64,000 nucleotides of DNA from Longispora sp040681875 (lineage in GTDB: Bacteria > Actinomycetota > Actinomycetes > Mycobacteriales > Micromonosporaceae). The position numbers and the translations under genes are program-made. Shown piece by piece: positions 42,536 through 52,022 of the stretch. Within the stretch, counting starts at the first letter, position 1, and each line of letters begins with the position of its first letter. The notes beneath the pieces were generated by a model. It was not told the origin of the DNA and ran no database searches. It saw only the letters and a program-made list of their open reading frames with translations. The stretch is taken from positions 558,001-622,000 of the forward strand of contig NZ_JBFAZP010000007.1 of NCBI RefSeq assembly GCF_040681875.1. The letters run 5' to 3'.

Positions 42536-44035
42536 GTGGTCAAGTTCCAATTTCCGCCGCGTTCCACACGCGGCGCTCTACTCGGGTTCACCCTCGGGCA
42601 GTTGCTCATGTCCACCGCTGGTCTGGCCGGCGCGCTCGCAGCGCTCAACCTCGCCATCGCCGGGCACCTGCCGGAGGCAGGTGGGGCGCTCGCGGGCGGC
42701 ATCGCCGCGATCACCGCCGGCCTGCTGCGGATCCGGGGCCGCCGGGCGACCGAGTGGCTGCCGATCGTCATCGGCGCGCTCCGTCAACGAGCCACCCGCC
42801 AGGACCGCTACCGGGGCGCGATCTTCAGCGCGCACCCGGGTGAACACCTCGATATGCCGGGCCCGCTCGCCGGCTACGTGTGGCTTCCGGCGACGACCCT
42901 GAACGGCACGACCGAACTCGGGCTGCTGCACCACCGGGCCGAACACACGGTCACGGCCGTGCTCACCTACACCGGGCACAGCCTGGTCCTGGCCGACACC
43001 GGCGACCAACAGCGCCGCCTCACCGACTGGGCGGGCCTGCTCAACACGTTGGGCGGCGAGTACGCCGAACACGGCCTGACCCACTGGGCCATGTGGTCTC
43101 GCACCGTCCCGGACGCCGGCAGCCGCGCGCAGCGCCACCTCATCGAGCGGGCCACCGACACCACCAGCCGCGCCTACCGCTCCCTGGCCGCGCTGACGGC
43201 GGCCGGAGCGCGCACCGCGCAGCGCGCCGAGCACTACCTGGTTGTCGTGTTCGATGTGCGCCGGCTCAGCCGCGAGATCGCTTCCGCCGGGGGCGGGGAC
43301 GCCGCGGTCGGTGTGGTCATCGCCGAGCAGTTGGCCGGGATCGCCTCGGCCGTGCGCGAGGCTGGGGTGGACGTGGTCGAGTGGCTGACGCCGCGCGGGT
43401 ACGCGGCGGTGCTGCGCACCCAGTGGGACCCGGCCTCGCAGCCGTCGGTGGACCTGCGCGCGGCCGGTGGGGGCCTCGACGGCGTACAGCCCGCCGCCGC
43501 CGGCCCGACCGCCGCCGAGACCGTCGGCTGGGGAACCTACGTGCACGACTCCGGGCGCTCCCGCACCTTGTGGGTGCACGAGATGCCCCGGACCCCTGTC
43601 GGGATGACGTGGCTGTCACCGCTGCTGACCCCCAGCGGTCACCGCCGCACCATCAGCCTGACCGCCCAACCGGTGCCCGCCGCCCTGGCCGCGCTGCAAT
43701 CGCGCCGGGAACGGGTCGCCAAGGCTGGCGACGAGCTGACCAAGCGGAAGATGCGGCTGCTACGCACCGCCCGCGAGGTCGCCGAGGGGCACAGCGTCGA
43801 GCAGATCGACCGCGAACAGGCCGCCGGCCACACCCGGTATCGGTACGCGCTGCTGATCACCGTCACCGCGCTGACCGACGACGCCCTCGACCGTGCGGTT
43901 CTGGCCGAACAGCGACGTCTTGTGCGCGCCGGCTGCGCCGGGGTCGTGCTCAACGGCGAACCGGACCAGGCGTTCTTCGCCGGTGGCCTGCCGCTGGCCC
44001 GGGGCCTGGCCAGGATGCGGGGGCCGCTGACATGA
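42536..44035 (+). CDS. SCO6880-type conjugation protein (VirB3/PrgI-like membrane domain plus large soluble domain)
   Basis: 499 residues from the GTG at 42536, with GGGGGAAG upstream. The N-terminus has the short helical pair typical of PrgI/VirB3 (LGFTLGQLLMSTAGLAGALA, LAGGIAAITAGLLRIRG). A large domain follows, with GWGTYVHDSGRSRTLWVHEM and GMTWLSPLLTP, which in this actinobacterial group corresponds to the N-terminal part of VirB4. The next gene carries the ATPase half, so the pair together resembles one split VirB4. Known from actinomycete T4SS-type ICEs as SCO6880-family proteins. Confidence 0.85.
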   Translation: MVKFQFPPRSTRGALLGFTLGQLLMSTAGLAGALAALNLAIAGHLPEAGGALAGGIAAITAGLLRIRGRRATEWLPIVIGALRQRATRQDRYRGAIFSAHPGEHLDMPGPLAGYVWLPATTLNGTTELGLLHHRAEHTVTAVLTYTGHSLVLADTGDQQRRLTDWAGLLNTLGGEYAEHGLTHWAMWSRTVPDAGSRAQRHLIERATDTTSRAYRSLAALTAAGARTAQRAEHYLVVVFDVRRLSREIASAGGGDAAVGVVIAEQLAGIASAVREAGVDVVEWLTPRGYAAVLRTQWDPASQPSVDLRAAGGGLDGVQPAAAGPTAAETVGWGTYVHDSGRSRTLWVHEMPRTPVGMTWLSPLLTPSGHRRTISLTAQPVPAALAALQSRRERVAKAGDELTKRKMRLLRTAREVAEGHSVEQIDREQAAGHTRYRYALLITVTALTDDALDRAVLAEQRRLVRAGCAGVVLNGEPDQAFFAGGLPLARGLARMRGPLT

Positions 44036-45630
44036 GCCGGTCTAAGAAGATCAAGCCGGCTCCGGGGCCCGGCACGCTGGGGGCGGCGATCCGTGAGGAG
44101 ACCAGCCGCCGCGACCTCGACCACGCCGAACGCACGGTGAACGCCGAGCGTGCCCGGATCGACCGGGACCTGCGGCGCCTCACCGAACCCGCCCCTGTCG
44201 ATCGGCGGGGCGGCTTCGGCCGGGCCGCCGGCCGAGTCGGGCACCTGATGCGCCTGCCTCCGCTGGTAGCGACGTCGGCTGTGTTGTGTTCTGCGGCCTA
44301 CCAGGCGGTCGAGGAACCGCCGCTGCCGGCCGATGGCGCGTACATCGGCGTCGACGTCTTCAGTCGGGCCGCGTTCACGTTCGACATCCACGAGCTCTAC
44401 CGCCGCAAGCTCGTCACCAGCCCGAACATGGCGATCGTCGGCGAGATCGGCACCGGGAAATCCGCGCTCCTCAAGACGATCGCCTACCGCAGCACGGTCT
44501 TCGGCACCCGGTATTCCTGCGTCGATGTGAAGGGCGAGTACGAGAGTCTGGCCGCCGCGACCGACGTGACCCCGGTCCGTGTCGGACCTGGGCTCGGCAC
44601 GGTCCTCAACCCCCTTGCCGGAATTCACAGGGTCGCGGGTCTGGCCGCCGACCAGTGGCTGCATCTTCAACGCAGTCGCCGGCTCCTGCTCCTGGAAGGC
44701 GTGCTGGAGATCCAGATCGGCGAGAAGCTGACCGAGGCTGAGCGGTCGCTGCTGGAGTACGCCCTGGACGCGGCGACCCGCACCGGGGACGGCACGAGCG
44801 TCGAGCGGATGGAAACGCCCACCCTCAGCGGAGTGCTGGCCGCGATGGGAGACACCGCCGCCTGGGCGCACCGCCTCGCCGCTCTCGACTATCCCCTCGC
44901 GGACTTCGTGGTGGAGTCCCGCCGAGTGCGCCTGGCACTGGAACGCCTGATCTCCGGGGTACTGGGGCATGTCTTCGACGCCCCCGCCGGCACCGCCGGG
45001 ACGATCGGGCTGGACTTCCAAGCCGCCGGCACGGTGCTTGACCTGCGCGCCATCCGGAGCTCCGACGCGATGACCGCGATGGCCGTCACCTGCGCGCAGA
45101 GCTGGATGGAAGCGGTCCTGTCCGACCCCGGAGCCGGGTCGCGGCTCTGTATTTACGACGAGTTCGCGCTCCTCGCCCGGTACCTGCACCTCATCCGCCG
45201 CCTGCGCGAGCAGTGGAAACTCGCCCGCCTGCTCGGCATCGGCAACCTCGCGGCGTTTCACCGCTGGTCGGACATGCTCGCCGCCGGCGCCGCCGGGTCC
45301 GAGGAGGTCCGCATCGCCCGGGGCCTGATCGAGGACACCGGCATCCGCGTCGCCTACCGCCAGGCCGTCGGCAGCGTCGCCGACACCGCCGAGTACATCG
45401 GCGGCTCCGACACCGAACTGCGCCTCCTGCCCCGGCTGCGGCAGGGAACCGGGTTGTGGCGGATCGGCACCCGCTCCTACGTCGTCAAGCACCAGCTGTC
45501 CACCGACGAGATCGCGATGGTGCACACCGACTCCCAGATGGAAGCGCGCCCGGAGCTGGAGCTGACCGACGCCGACTACGACGAGCGGCTGGAGACGGCC
45601 GCCACGGGACTCGCCCGGAGGACACAGTGA
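44032..45630 (+). CDS. VirB4/TraE-like T4SS ATPase
   Basis: 532 residues from the ATG at 44032, which overlaps the previous stop codon. A coiled-coil N-terminus (RRDLDHAERTVNAERARIDR) precedes the P-loop domain. Walker A is VGEIGTGKSALLKT at about 136-149, Walker B is SRLCIYDEFALLAR, and there is an arginine-rich RRLREQWKLARLLG region. The C-terminal QGTGLWRIGTRSYVVKHQ is usual for VirB4 relatives. It energises pilus or channel assembly. The domain normally fused in front of it is carried by the preceding gene. Confidence 0.92.
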   Translation: MSRSKKIKPAPGPGTLGAAIREETSRRDLDHAERTVNAERARIDRDLRRLTEPAPVDRRGGFGRAAGRVGHLMRLPPLVATSAVLCSAAYQAVEEPPLPADGAYIGVDVFSRAAFTFDIHELYRRKLVTSPNMAIVGEIGTGKSALLKTIAYRSTVFGTRYSCVDVKGEYESLAAATDVTPVRVGPGLGTVLNPLAGIHRVAGLAADQWLHLQRSRRLLLLEGVLEIQIGEKLTEAERSLLEYALDAATRTGDGTSVERMETPTLSGVLAAMGDTAAWAHRLAALDYPLADFVVESRRVRLALERLISGVLGHVFDAPAGTAGTIGLDFQAAGTVLDLRAIRSSDAMTAMAVTCAQSWMEAVLSDPGAGSRLCIYDEFALLARYLHLIRRLREQWKLARLLGIGNLAAFHRWSDMLAAGAAGSEEVRIARGLIEDTGIRVAYRQAVGSVADTAEYIGGSDTELRLLPRLRQGTGLWRIGTRSYVVKHQLSTDEIAMVHTDSQMEARPELELTDADYDERLETAATGLARRTQ

Positions 45631-47474
45631 GCGACAGCCTGATGAGCCCGACCCGTTCGGTTCCCCGCCGCGGCGTTGCCCGCGTGGACCTGCTGGTCCG
45701 GGGCGTGGTGTTCGCCGCGCTGGTGATCGTGACCCCGATCGCGGTGTGGACGCTGTGGCTCGCCGGACAGATCGGCGGCCTGGTCACCGGCCTCACCTGG
45801 CCGGACTCCACCCCGGGCGACGCCCCGGGGATCGCGGTCCGTCTCCTCGGGCACGCCGGGCACCCGGGCGCGGCCTGGCCCGCCCGGGCTCGCGCAGATG
45901 TTCCCGGCGCGGCCGTGGTCTACGGCCTGTGGCTGCTCCTGCTCGGCGGCGCGGTGTTCGGTCTCCTCGCCCTCGTAGCCCGTCTCGTCCGCCGGTTCGG
46001 GCGGCGGCGCGGGTTCGCCACCCGCCGCGACCTGCGCCGATTGTCGGCACAGGCGATGTGTGACCGGGCCCCGGTGCTGCGCCCGGCGCTGACCGTCACC
46101 GACCGCGACACCGTGGACGAGATCGCCGACAAGCAGCGACGGGCTGCTGACCCGTTGGAGATGTCGCGCTGCCTGGGCGTCGACGCCCAATCCGGGGAGA
46201 CGTTGTACGCGCCGTTGAACTGGGCCGAAGTCGTGAGGGCACCTCCGCAGTCGGGTAAGACGACGCAGCTGGTCATTCCGCGGATCCTCGACACCAGGGG
46301 TGCGCTGATCACGACCAGCACCCGCCTGGACGTCGTCCCACCCACCTGGGCCGCCCGCAACGCGGTCGGGCCGACCTACATTTTCGAGCCACAAGGCACG
46401 CTCCCTGGCGTTCCCCGGTTGCGCTGGTCCCCGATCTGGGGCGCGGAGAACCGGCTGGCGGCGATCCTGCGCGCCAACGGCTTCGCCGCCGCCGCCGGCC
46501 TGTCCGGCGGCAACGTGGAAAACGGCCAGTTCTTCACCGACGCCGCCGCTGGCGTCCTGCGCGCGCTGCTGCACGCCGCTGCACTTGATGGCACCGCGAC
46601 GATGACCGACGTCGCCGCATGGGGCCGCAACCGTAGGGAACGGCGCCCGGAGCGGATCCTGCACGCCCACGGGGCCAGCGACTGGGCTGAGGACCTGACC
46701 AGCCACCGCCTGTCGACCAGTCGGACCGTCGACAACGTCGAGGTGGTCGTCCGTCAAGCTTTGGACTGCTTCTCCGACCCCCGGGTGTTGGACGCCTGCT
46801 CCCCGGTCAGGGGGCAGGAACTGGACCCGCTGGCGTGGCTGGCCGAGTCCGGCACCATCTACATGGTCGGCGACCGAAGCTCGCAGGCCAGCGTCGCGCC
46901 GCTGCTCACCGCCATGATCGAAGACATCGCGTGGCGGGCAACGCAGAAAGCCTTCGTCGCGGTCGGCGGTAAGTGCGACCCCAACTTGGTCCTGCTGCTC
47001 GATGAGATCGCGAACATCGCCCCGTTGCCCTCAGCGGCTTCGCTCATGTCGGAGGGCGGAGGCTCGGGCCTGGGTACCTCGATCATCGCGCAGAACGACT
47101 TCCAGCTCCTCGACCGCTTCGGCCAGTACAAGGGCCCGGCGCTTGTGCTGGCAGGCAACGTCCACGTGTTGCTGGGCGGCGGCACCGACGTCAAAGCGCT
47201 GAGGGACTTCCAATCCCTCGCAGGCAAGATTCGCGAGGCCGAGCACGGCACGTCCTGGGGCTCAGGGCGCACCAGCCACAGCGCGCAGGTGCGCCGCGAG
47301 GACCTGATCGACCTGGCCGAGCTCCACGCCCTGCCGTACGGGCGGGCGCTGGTCATCGCGGGGAACCTCGCCCCCGTGGAGGTCATCACCCCGGCCTGGT
47401 TCGAGCGCGAGGACGCCCTAGCGCTGCGCCAGTCGGAGAAACAGTTCCGCGACCTGATCGCCGGGGGGTGGTAG
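45627..47474 (+). CDS. VirD4/TraG-like type IV coupling protein
   Basis: 615 residues from the GTG at 45627 that overlaps the previous stop. Two N-terminal membrane helices (VVFAALVIVTPIAVWTLWLA, VVYGLWLLLLGGAVFGLLAL) anchor a hexameric FtsK/TraG-type motor. The P-loop APPQSGKTTQLVIP is at about 206-219, Walker B is NLVLLLDEIANIAPLPS, and the motif NDFQLLDRFG follows. This protein hands the DNA-relaxase complex to the channel. Its presence next to VirB4 shows the element uses single-strand conjugation rather than the FtsK-like TraB route of simple actinomycete AICEs. Confidence 0.93.
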   Translation: MSDSLMSPTRSVPRRGVARVDLLVRGVVFAALVIVTPIAVWTLWLAGQIGGLVTGLTWPDSTPGDAPGIAVRLLGHAGHPGAAWPARARADVPGAAVVYGLWLLLLGGAVFGLLALVARLVRRFGRRRGFATRRDLRRLSAQAMCDRAPVLRPALTVTDRDTVDEIADKQRRAADPLEMSRCLGVDAQSGETLYAPLNWAEVVRAPPQSGKTTQLVIPRILDTRGALITTSTRLDVVPPTWAARNAVGPTYIFEPQGTLPGVPRLRWSPIWGAENRLAAILRANGFAAAAGLSGGNVENGQFFTDAAAGVLRALLHAAALDGTATMTDVAAWGRNRRERRPERILHAHGASDWAEDLTSHRLSTSRTVDNVEVVVRQALDCFSDPRVLDACSPVRGQELDPLAWLAESGTIYMVGDRSSQASVAPLLTAMIEDIAWRATQKAFVAVGGKCDPNLVLLLDEIANIAPLPSAASLMSEGGGSGLGTSIIAQNDFQLLDRFGQYKGPALVLAGNVHVLLGGGTDVKALRDFQSLAGKIREAEHGTSWGSGRTSHSAQVRREDLIDLAELHALPYGRALVIAGNLAPVEVITPAWFEREDALALRQSEKQFRDLIAGGW

Positions 47475-47476
47475 CG

Positions 47477-48154
47477 ATGACCGACGCCGACATGGACATG
47501 GACCCGCTGTTCGACCTGCCGGAACCGGCGGTGGACACCGAGGCGCTGCGTCTGGAGTTCTCGCGCCTGATGGTCGACGCCCTCGCCGAGCACACGCAGG
47601 TCCTCGATGCCCTGACCAGCAAAGTCGAATCCCTGCACCAGCAGGTCGCCGCGCACAAGAAGACGAACAAGAAGAAGGACAACACCGGCCCGTCAGCGCC
47701 GATGAGTCCGGCGGGGCTGCGGTGGCCGTACCTCGACCGCGATGAGGCCGATGACCTGTGGGGCATGACCATCGGGTATGCCGCCTGGCTGGTCGATCGG
47801 TACTTCCTCCAGGAACAGCTACCCGCGTGCTGGGCGCGACACCCCGCGCTGGTGGACGAGTTGGGCGCGCTCGCCCTGGCCTGGCACGGAGCGCACGCCG
47901 ACGACGCCGATCTCAGTGCCCCGTTGCGCTGGCACGAGAGCTTCGCCCGCGCCCGCGCCCGGTGGGAGATCTGGGTCCGTCCGACCCGCTGCCTCACCGG
48001 CAGGCACGCCGATCCCGACACCGTCATCTCCTGGCCGGACACCTCCCTGGCCGACACCCTGGCGGTCGCACGCGAGAACGTGAACCGCTACCCGCACCGG
48101 GATTCCACCGACGAACCGGCACCGGAACCCGCCCTGGGTGGTGATCCGTCATGA
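47477..48154 (+). CDS. Conjugation operon protein of unknown function
   Basis: 225 residues, ATG at 47477 just after the coupling-protein stop. The N-terminus is acidic and coiled (LRLEFSRLMVDALAEHTQVL, LTSKVESLHQQVAAHKKTNK), followed by a tryptophan-rich domain (RWPYLDRDEADDLWGMTIGY, LVDRYFLQEQLPACWARHPA, LRWHESFARARARWEIWVRP). No membrane segment. Similar proteins occur after VirD4 in actinomycete ICEs; the role is not known. Could be an accessory factor for the coupling protein. Its TGA overlaps the next ATG. Confidence 0.72.
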   Translation: MTDADMDMDPLFDLPEPAVDTEALRLEFSRLMVDALAEHTQVLDALTSKVESLHQQVAAHKKTNKKKDNTGPSAPMSPAGLRWPYLDRDEADDLWGMTIGYAAWLVDRYFLQEQLPACWARHPALVDELGALALAWHGAHADDADLSAPLRWHESFARARARWEIWVRPTRCLTGRHADPDTVISWPDTSLADTLAVARENVNRYPHRDSTDEPAPEPALGGDPS

Positions 48155-48516
48155 CCGCGCCGATCACCAGCGAGAACGACTGGGCGACGCTCATCCCCGC
48201 CCTTCGGCAGAACATCAAGGACGCGCAGGGCATCTACCGGCGGGTCCGGGCGCTGTGGGACGAGCCACCAGCACCGCCGGAGACCCTGGAGACCCCGGAC
48301 CTGGAAGCCGAGGCCGACGCGCGCACGGCCTATGAGCGCCAGACCGAGGCCGACGACGACATGTACCCCGACGGCGTCGTCGACGGCGACTTCGACCGCG
48401 AACCGGAAGAAGAACCCGCCGAGCCCGAACCTGAGCAGACGCCGCCGGACCCGGAGCCAGACGACGACCCGGGACCGGACGACCCGGGCCCCGACCCGAG
48501 CGAGCCACAGCTATGA
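48151..48516 (+). CDS. Small acidic protein of the conjugation operon
   Basis: 121 residues. The first 45 residues are helical (ENDWATLIPALRQNIKDAQG, YRRVRALWDE). The remaining part is almost wholly Asp, Glu and Pro and disordered. It lies between overlapping neighbours (ATGA on both sides). Acidic tails of this sort may mimic DNA or bind basic partners; no family was recognised. Confidence 0.68.
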   Translation: MTAPITSENDWATLIPALRQNIKDAQGIYRRVRALWDEPPAPPETLETPDLEAEADARTAYERQTEADDDMYPDGVVDGDFDREPEEEPAEPEPEQTPPDPEPDDDPGPDDPGPDPSEPQL

Positions 48517-49013
48517 CCCCCGTTCGCCGCGCCCTGCGGCTCGCCGTCGTCGCGCTGCTCCTGGCCGGGTGCGCGGCCCCCCATCGGCCCGCGCGCACCC
48601 GCCCGTCGCCCACTCCGGACCGCTCGCCGACCACCGCGCCGGCACAGCCGACGCCTGCGCCCGGCCCGCCGCTGGACAACACGCAGGACAAGGGCGTCGC
48701 GGCGCCCCCGGCGCCGCGCGCGGTCGCGGTGGCCGACGCCTATGTGCGTGCCTGGGCGCGGCCGGACCTCCCGGCCGAACAGTGGCTGGCCGGGGTGCGC
48801 CCGCTGGCGATCCCGGCCTACGGGGCGCTGCTGGTGACGGTGACCCCGGCGCGGGTACCGGCCCGGACGGTCACCGGCCCGCCGGTCACCGTGTCCTCCA
48901 CCAGCTTGGTGTGCGTGTTCGACGTGCCGACGGACGTCGGGCCCATGCGCGTCACCGTGATCCGCGACGGCGACCTGTGGCAGGTCGCGTCCCTGATCCG
49001 GAGCACCCCGTGA
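48513..49013 (+). CDS. Lipoprotein of the conjugation operon
   Basis: 166 residues. The lipobox LLLAGCAAP gives a lipidated cysteine at residue 20, followed by a Pro/Thr-rich stalk and a ~95-residue domain (AVADAYVRAWARPDLPAEQW, FDVPTDVGPMRVTVIRDGDL, WQVASLIRSTP) with an NTF2/VirB8-like pattern. It could be a second periplasm-like-face scaffold of the channel, on the outer side of the membrane. Overlaps the next gene (GTGA). Confidence 0.78.
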   Translation: MTPVRRALRLAVVALLLAGCAAPHRPARTRPSPTPDRSPTTAPAQPTPAPGPPLDNTQDKGVAAPPAPRAVAVADAYVRAWARPDLPAEQWLAGVRPLAIPAYGALLVTVTPARVPARTVTGPPVTVSSTSLVCVFDVPTDVGPMRVTVIRDGDLWQVASLIRSTP

Positions 49014-50146
49014 AGGCCCGCTGGCTCCTCGCGTTCGCCCTGGTGGCGGCGTTCACATGCGGTCTGCTCACCGTCGTGCTGGATCCGCCGATCGCGCGGG
49101 CCTGTGGCGGGGACGCGTTGTCCCCGGGGCCCGTGCCGACCGGGGGCCTCGGGCCTATCGGGGACTGGAACACCAAGCAGGTCACCAACGCCGCGATCAT
49201 CGTCGTCACCGGCCGGAACAAGCATGTCCCGCCGCGTGGCTGGGTGGTGGCGCTGGCGGTGGCGATGCAGGAGAGCACCCTGCGCAACCTCGCCAACTCC
49301 AACGTTCCGGAGTCGTTGAAGCTGCCAAATGAGGGCGTGGGATCCGACCACGACTCGGTCGGCCTGTTCCAGCAGAGACCGCTGCCGCCCGCCGGCGCGG
49401 GGTCTTGGGGCACGGTCCCGGAGCTGATGACCCCGGCCATCGCGGCGGCGAAGTTCTACGACGCGCTGCTGCGCATCGAGGGCTGGGAGAACCTACCGGT
49501 CACCGTCGCCGCGCAGCGCGTGCAGGGCTCCGCGTTCCCCGACGCCTACGCACGGTGGGAGGGGCCGGCTGGGGAGCTGGTCGCGGCGCTGTCCGGGGTG
49601 ACCTCGATTGAGCAACTGCCCGGGGCGAGCCTGACCGACTGTGGAGTCCCGCCGGTCGTGGCCGGCGGCTGGACGACCCCCCTGTCCCCGCCGATCCAGC
49701 TCAACAGCCCGTTCGGGCCCCGAGACGGGGTCCTGCACGCGGGCATCGACCTGGAGGCCAAGAAGAACCTGGCAGTCCGCGCAGCCTCCAGCGGGACGGT
49801 GGTGTTCGCAGCTTGCGACCGCGACACCGGCAACTGCGATATCGACGGCAGCACCACGATGCGCGGCTGCGGATGGTTCGTGGAGATCAAGCACGCCGAC
49901 AACGTAGCCACCCGGTACTGCCACCTGATCCGCAAACCCGACGTGACCGTAGGCCAGGCCGTCACGGTCGGGCAGGTCATCGGCGCGTCCGGAACCTCGG
50001 GGAACTCGTCGGGCCCACACCTTCACTTCGAGATCCATACCGGCGTGACGTGCGCCGCTGAACCCTCCGGTGGTTGCGACCTCAACAACAGCAACGCGAC
50101 CGACCCGGTCCCGTTCCTCCGCGCCCGGGGTGTGGCCCTGTCGTGA
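49010..50146 (+). CDS. Lytic transglycosylase / M23 endopeptidase fusion (T4SS cell-wall hydrolase)
   Basis: 378 residues from the GTG at 49010. A signal/anchor helix (LAFALVAAFTCGLLTVVL) precedes a lysozyme-like transglycosylase domain (VALAVAMQESTLRNLANSNV with the catalytic Glu in QEST, GLFQQRPLPPAGAGSWG). A peptidase M23 domain follows with HAGIDLEAKK, YCHL, and SGPHLHFEIH, holding the zinc ligands. Two-domain enzymes like this open the cell wall for Gram-positive conjugation machines (compare CwlT- or TcpG-type proteins). Last gene of the transfer operon; the next gene starts 65 bp later. Confidence 0.92.
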   Translation: MKARWLLAFALVAAFTCGLLTVVLDPPIARACGGDALSPGPVPTGGLGPIGDWNTKQVTNAAIIVVTGRNKHVPPRGWVVALAVAMQESTLRNLANSNVPESLKLPNEGVGSDHDSVGLFQQRPLPPAGAGSWGTVPELMTPAIAAAKFYDALLRIEGWENLPVTVAAQRVQGSAFPDAYARWEGPAGELVAALSGVTSIEQLPGASLTDCGVPPVVAGGWTTPLSPPIQLNSPFGPRDGVLHAGIDLEAKKNLAVRAASSGTVVFAACDRDTGNCDIDGSTTMRGCGWFVEIKHADNVATRYCHLIRKPDVTVGQAVTVGQVIGASGTSGNSSGPHLHFEIHTGVTCAAEPSGGCDLNNSNATDPVPFLRARGVALS

Positions 50147-50210
50147 CGTGCGCGGACGCGCGGCTGGTCCAGTCGCGCGCGGACAGCCCCTATATCTAAG
50201 GAGTACAGCG

Positions 50211-52022
50211 ATGTGCGGCATTACTGGCTACACGAGCTGGGCGATCAGTCCGACTCTCGAACCTCAGGTCATCCACGAGATGACCAGCACCCTACTGCCG
50301 CGCGGGCCGGACGCCCACGACGTGCTCGTGGGCGACGAGATCGCGCTGGGTCACACGCGTTTGGCGGTGCTGGATCTGTCCGGCGGCGCGCAGCCGATGA
50401 CGACCACCGGCCGCGACGGCGGGCTGCTCGCGCTGACGTTCAGCGGCGAGATCTACAACCACCACGACCTGCGCCGCGAACTCCAGGCACGGGGGCACCG
50501 GTTCCGGACTCGCTCGGACACGGAGGTGGTGCTGCGGGCGTGGGTGGAGTGGGGCATTGAGGCCCCTGCCCGGTTCCGGGGGATGTTCGCCGTCGCCGTG
50601 TGGGATGAAGCGGTCCGGAGCTTGTACTTGGTACGTGACCACCTGGGCGTCAAGCCGCTGGTGTACGCGCGGACCGGTGACGGCGGGACCGTTTTCGGTT
50701 CCGAGGCCAAAGCGGTCCTGGCGCATCCGCGGGTGGAGACGGCCGTGGACGTCGACGGCCTCGCCGAGCTGATCGCCCTGGCCCCGAACACGAGCCCCGG
50801 GCACTGCGTGTACCGGGGACTGGAGGAGGTGGCCCCGGGGACGATGGTGGTCGCCACCGGCCGCACCACGCGGGTCGTGCAGTACTGGTCGTGGGCTCCG
50901 CGCCCGCACACCGATGACCTGACCACGACCGTGGACACGGTCAGGGGTTTGCTGGAGGAGGCGGTGGACCTCCAGCGCACCGCCGACCGTCCGGTGGGCG
51001 CCCTGCTGTCGGGCGGCCTGGACTCCAGCGCGATCACCGCGATGGCGGCCGTGGACGACCTGGCGACGTGGGCGGTGGACTACGCCGACGGCGGGGACTA
51101 CGCCTCCTCGGCGCTTCACCTGGGCTCCGACACCCCGTACGCGAAGCTGGTGGGCGAGCACGTCGGCTCCCGGCACACGACCGTGTACGTGACGCAGGAC
51201 GAGCTGATCGCCAACCACGAAGCCACCGTGACGGCGATGGACGTGCCGGGGTACGGGCCGATCAACACCCCGTTGATGCTCCTGTTCCGCCACCTCGCCC
51301 CGCACACCCCGGTCGTCTTGTCCGGTGAGGCGGCCGACGAACTGTTCGGGGGCTACCACTGGCACAACCCCGGCCCGGACGATGACGCCGACACGTTCCC
51401 GTGGGTCGGGACGTCGTACAGGCCAATGGACTACCTGCTGCGGGCGGACGTTGCGGAGGTCGTGCGCCCGGCCGAGTACCGGCAGCGCCGGTACCGGGAG
51501 GCACTGGAAGAGGTGCGATACCTGCCAGGCGAGCGGGGCCGGGACCGGGACCTGCGCCGCCGCCACGCTCTGACCGACCTGTACTACCTCCAGTTCCTGC
51601 TGCGCCGCAAGGACAGGATGGCGATGTCTGTGGGCGTCGAGGCCAGGGTGCCATTCACGGACGTGAGGCTGGTCGAGTACGCGGGGTCGGTCCCGTGGGC
51701 GTGGCGCCGGCAGGGCGGCCAGGAGAAAGGAATCCTGCGTCGGGCGGTGAAGGACCTGCTGCCGGAGTCGGTCGCCTGGAGGCGCAAGTCCGGCTTTCCC
51801 GTCGCGCAGAACGCGCCGTACAGGGCGTACCTGTGGCGGGCGGCCCGAGAGCTGGTCGCCGACACGTCCTCGCCGGTGTGGACGTTCCTGGACCCGGACA
51901 CGGTGACGTGGCTCCTGGACCGGACAGAAGACGATCTTGGAGATTGGACCAGCACGCTCCACGCGAGTTTCGTGGTCGAGTGCGGGATGTGGCTGCGGCA
52001 GCGGTCGGTGAAGCTGCCGTGA
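50211..52022 (+). CDS. asnB: Asparagine synthetase (glutamine-hydrolysing)
   Basis: 603 residues from the ATG at 50211, with AAGGAG at 50198-50203. Cys2 (MCGITGY) is the glutaminase nucleophile; class II amidotransferase landmarks RGPDAHD, SGEIYNH and SDTEVV follow. The synthetase domain has the PPi-loop SGGLDSSAIT at about 264-273, and VVLSGEAADELFGGY, with LLRRKDRMAMSVGVEARVPF. All catalytic residues look intact. In free form this makes asparagine; relatives within clusters amidate or macrocyclise (as in lasso peptides). No lasso precursor or protease is nearby. TATATCT at 50191-50197 may be a promoter. Confidence 0.93.
   Translation: MCGITGYTSWAISPTLEPQVIHEMTSTLLPRGPDAHDVLVGDEIALGHTRLAVLDLSGGAQPMTTTGRDGGLLALTFSGEIYNHHDLRRELQARGHRFRTRSDTEVVLRAWVEWGIEAPARFRGMFAVAVWDEAVRSLYLVRDHLGVKPLVYARTGDGGTVFGSEAKAVLAHPRVETAVDVDGLAELIALAPNTSPGHCVYRGLEEVAPGTMVVATGRTTRVVQYWSWAPRPHTDDLTTTVDTVRGLLEEAVDLQRTADRPVGALLSGGLDSSAITAMAAVDDLATWAVDYADGGDYASSALHLGSDTPYAKLVGEHVGSRHTTVYVTQDELIANHEATVTAMDVPGYGPINTPLMLLFRHLAPHTPVVLSGEAADELFGGYHWHNPGPDDDADTFPWVGTSYRPMDYLLRADVAEVVRPAEYRQRRYREALEEVRYLPGERGRDRDLRRRHALTDLYYLQFLLRRKDRMAMSVGVEARVPFTDVRLVEYAGSVPWAWRRQGGQEKGILRRAVKDLLPESVAWRRKSGFPVAQNAPYRAYLWRAARELVADTSSPVWTFLDPDTVTWLLDRTEDDLGDWTSTLHASFVVECGMWLRQRSVKLP

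Noticed and set aside
37402..47474. Element as a simple AICE with FtsK-like TraB
   Set aside because: VirB4 and VirD4 with VirB6- and VirB2-like genes show a T4SS-type element.
50211..52022. Asparagine synthetase as a lasso-peptide cyclase
   Set aside because: No precursor peptide, leader protease or RRE gene beside it.
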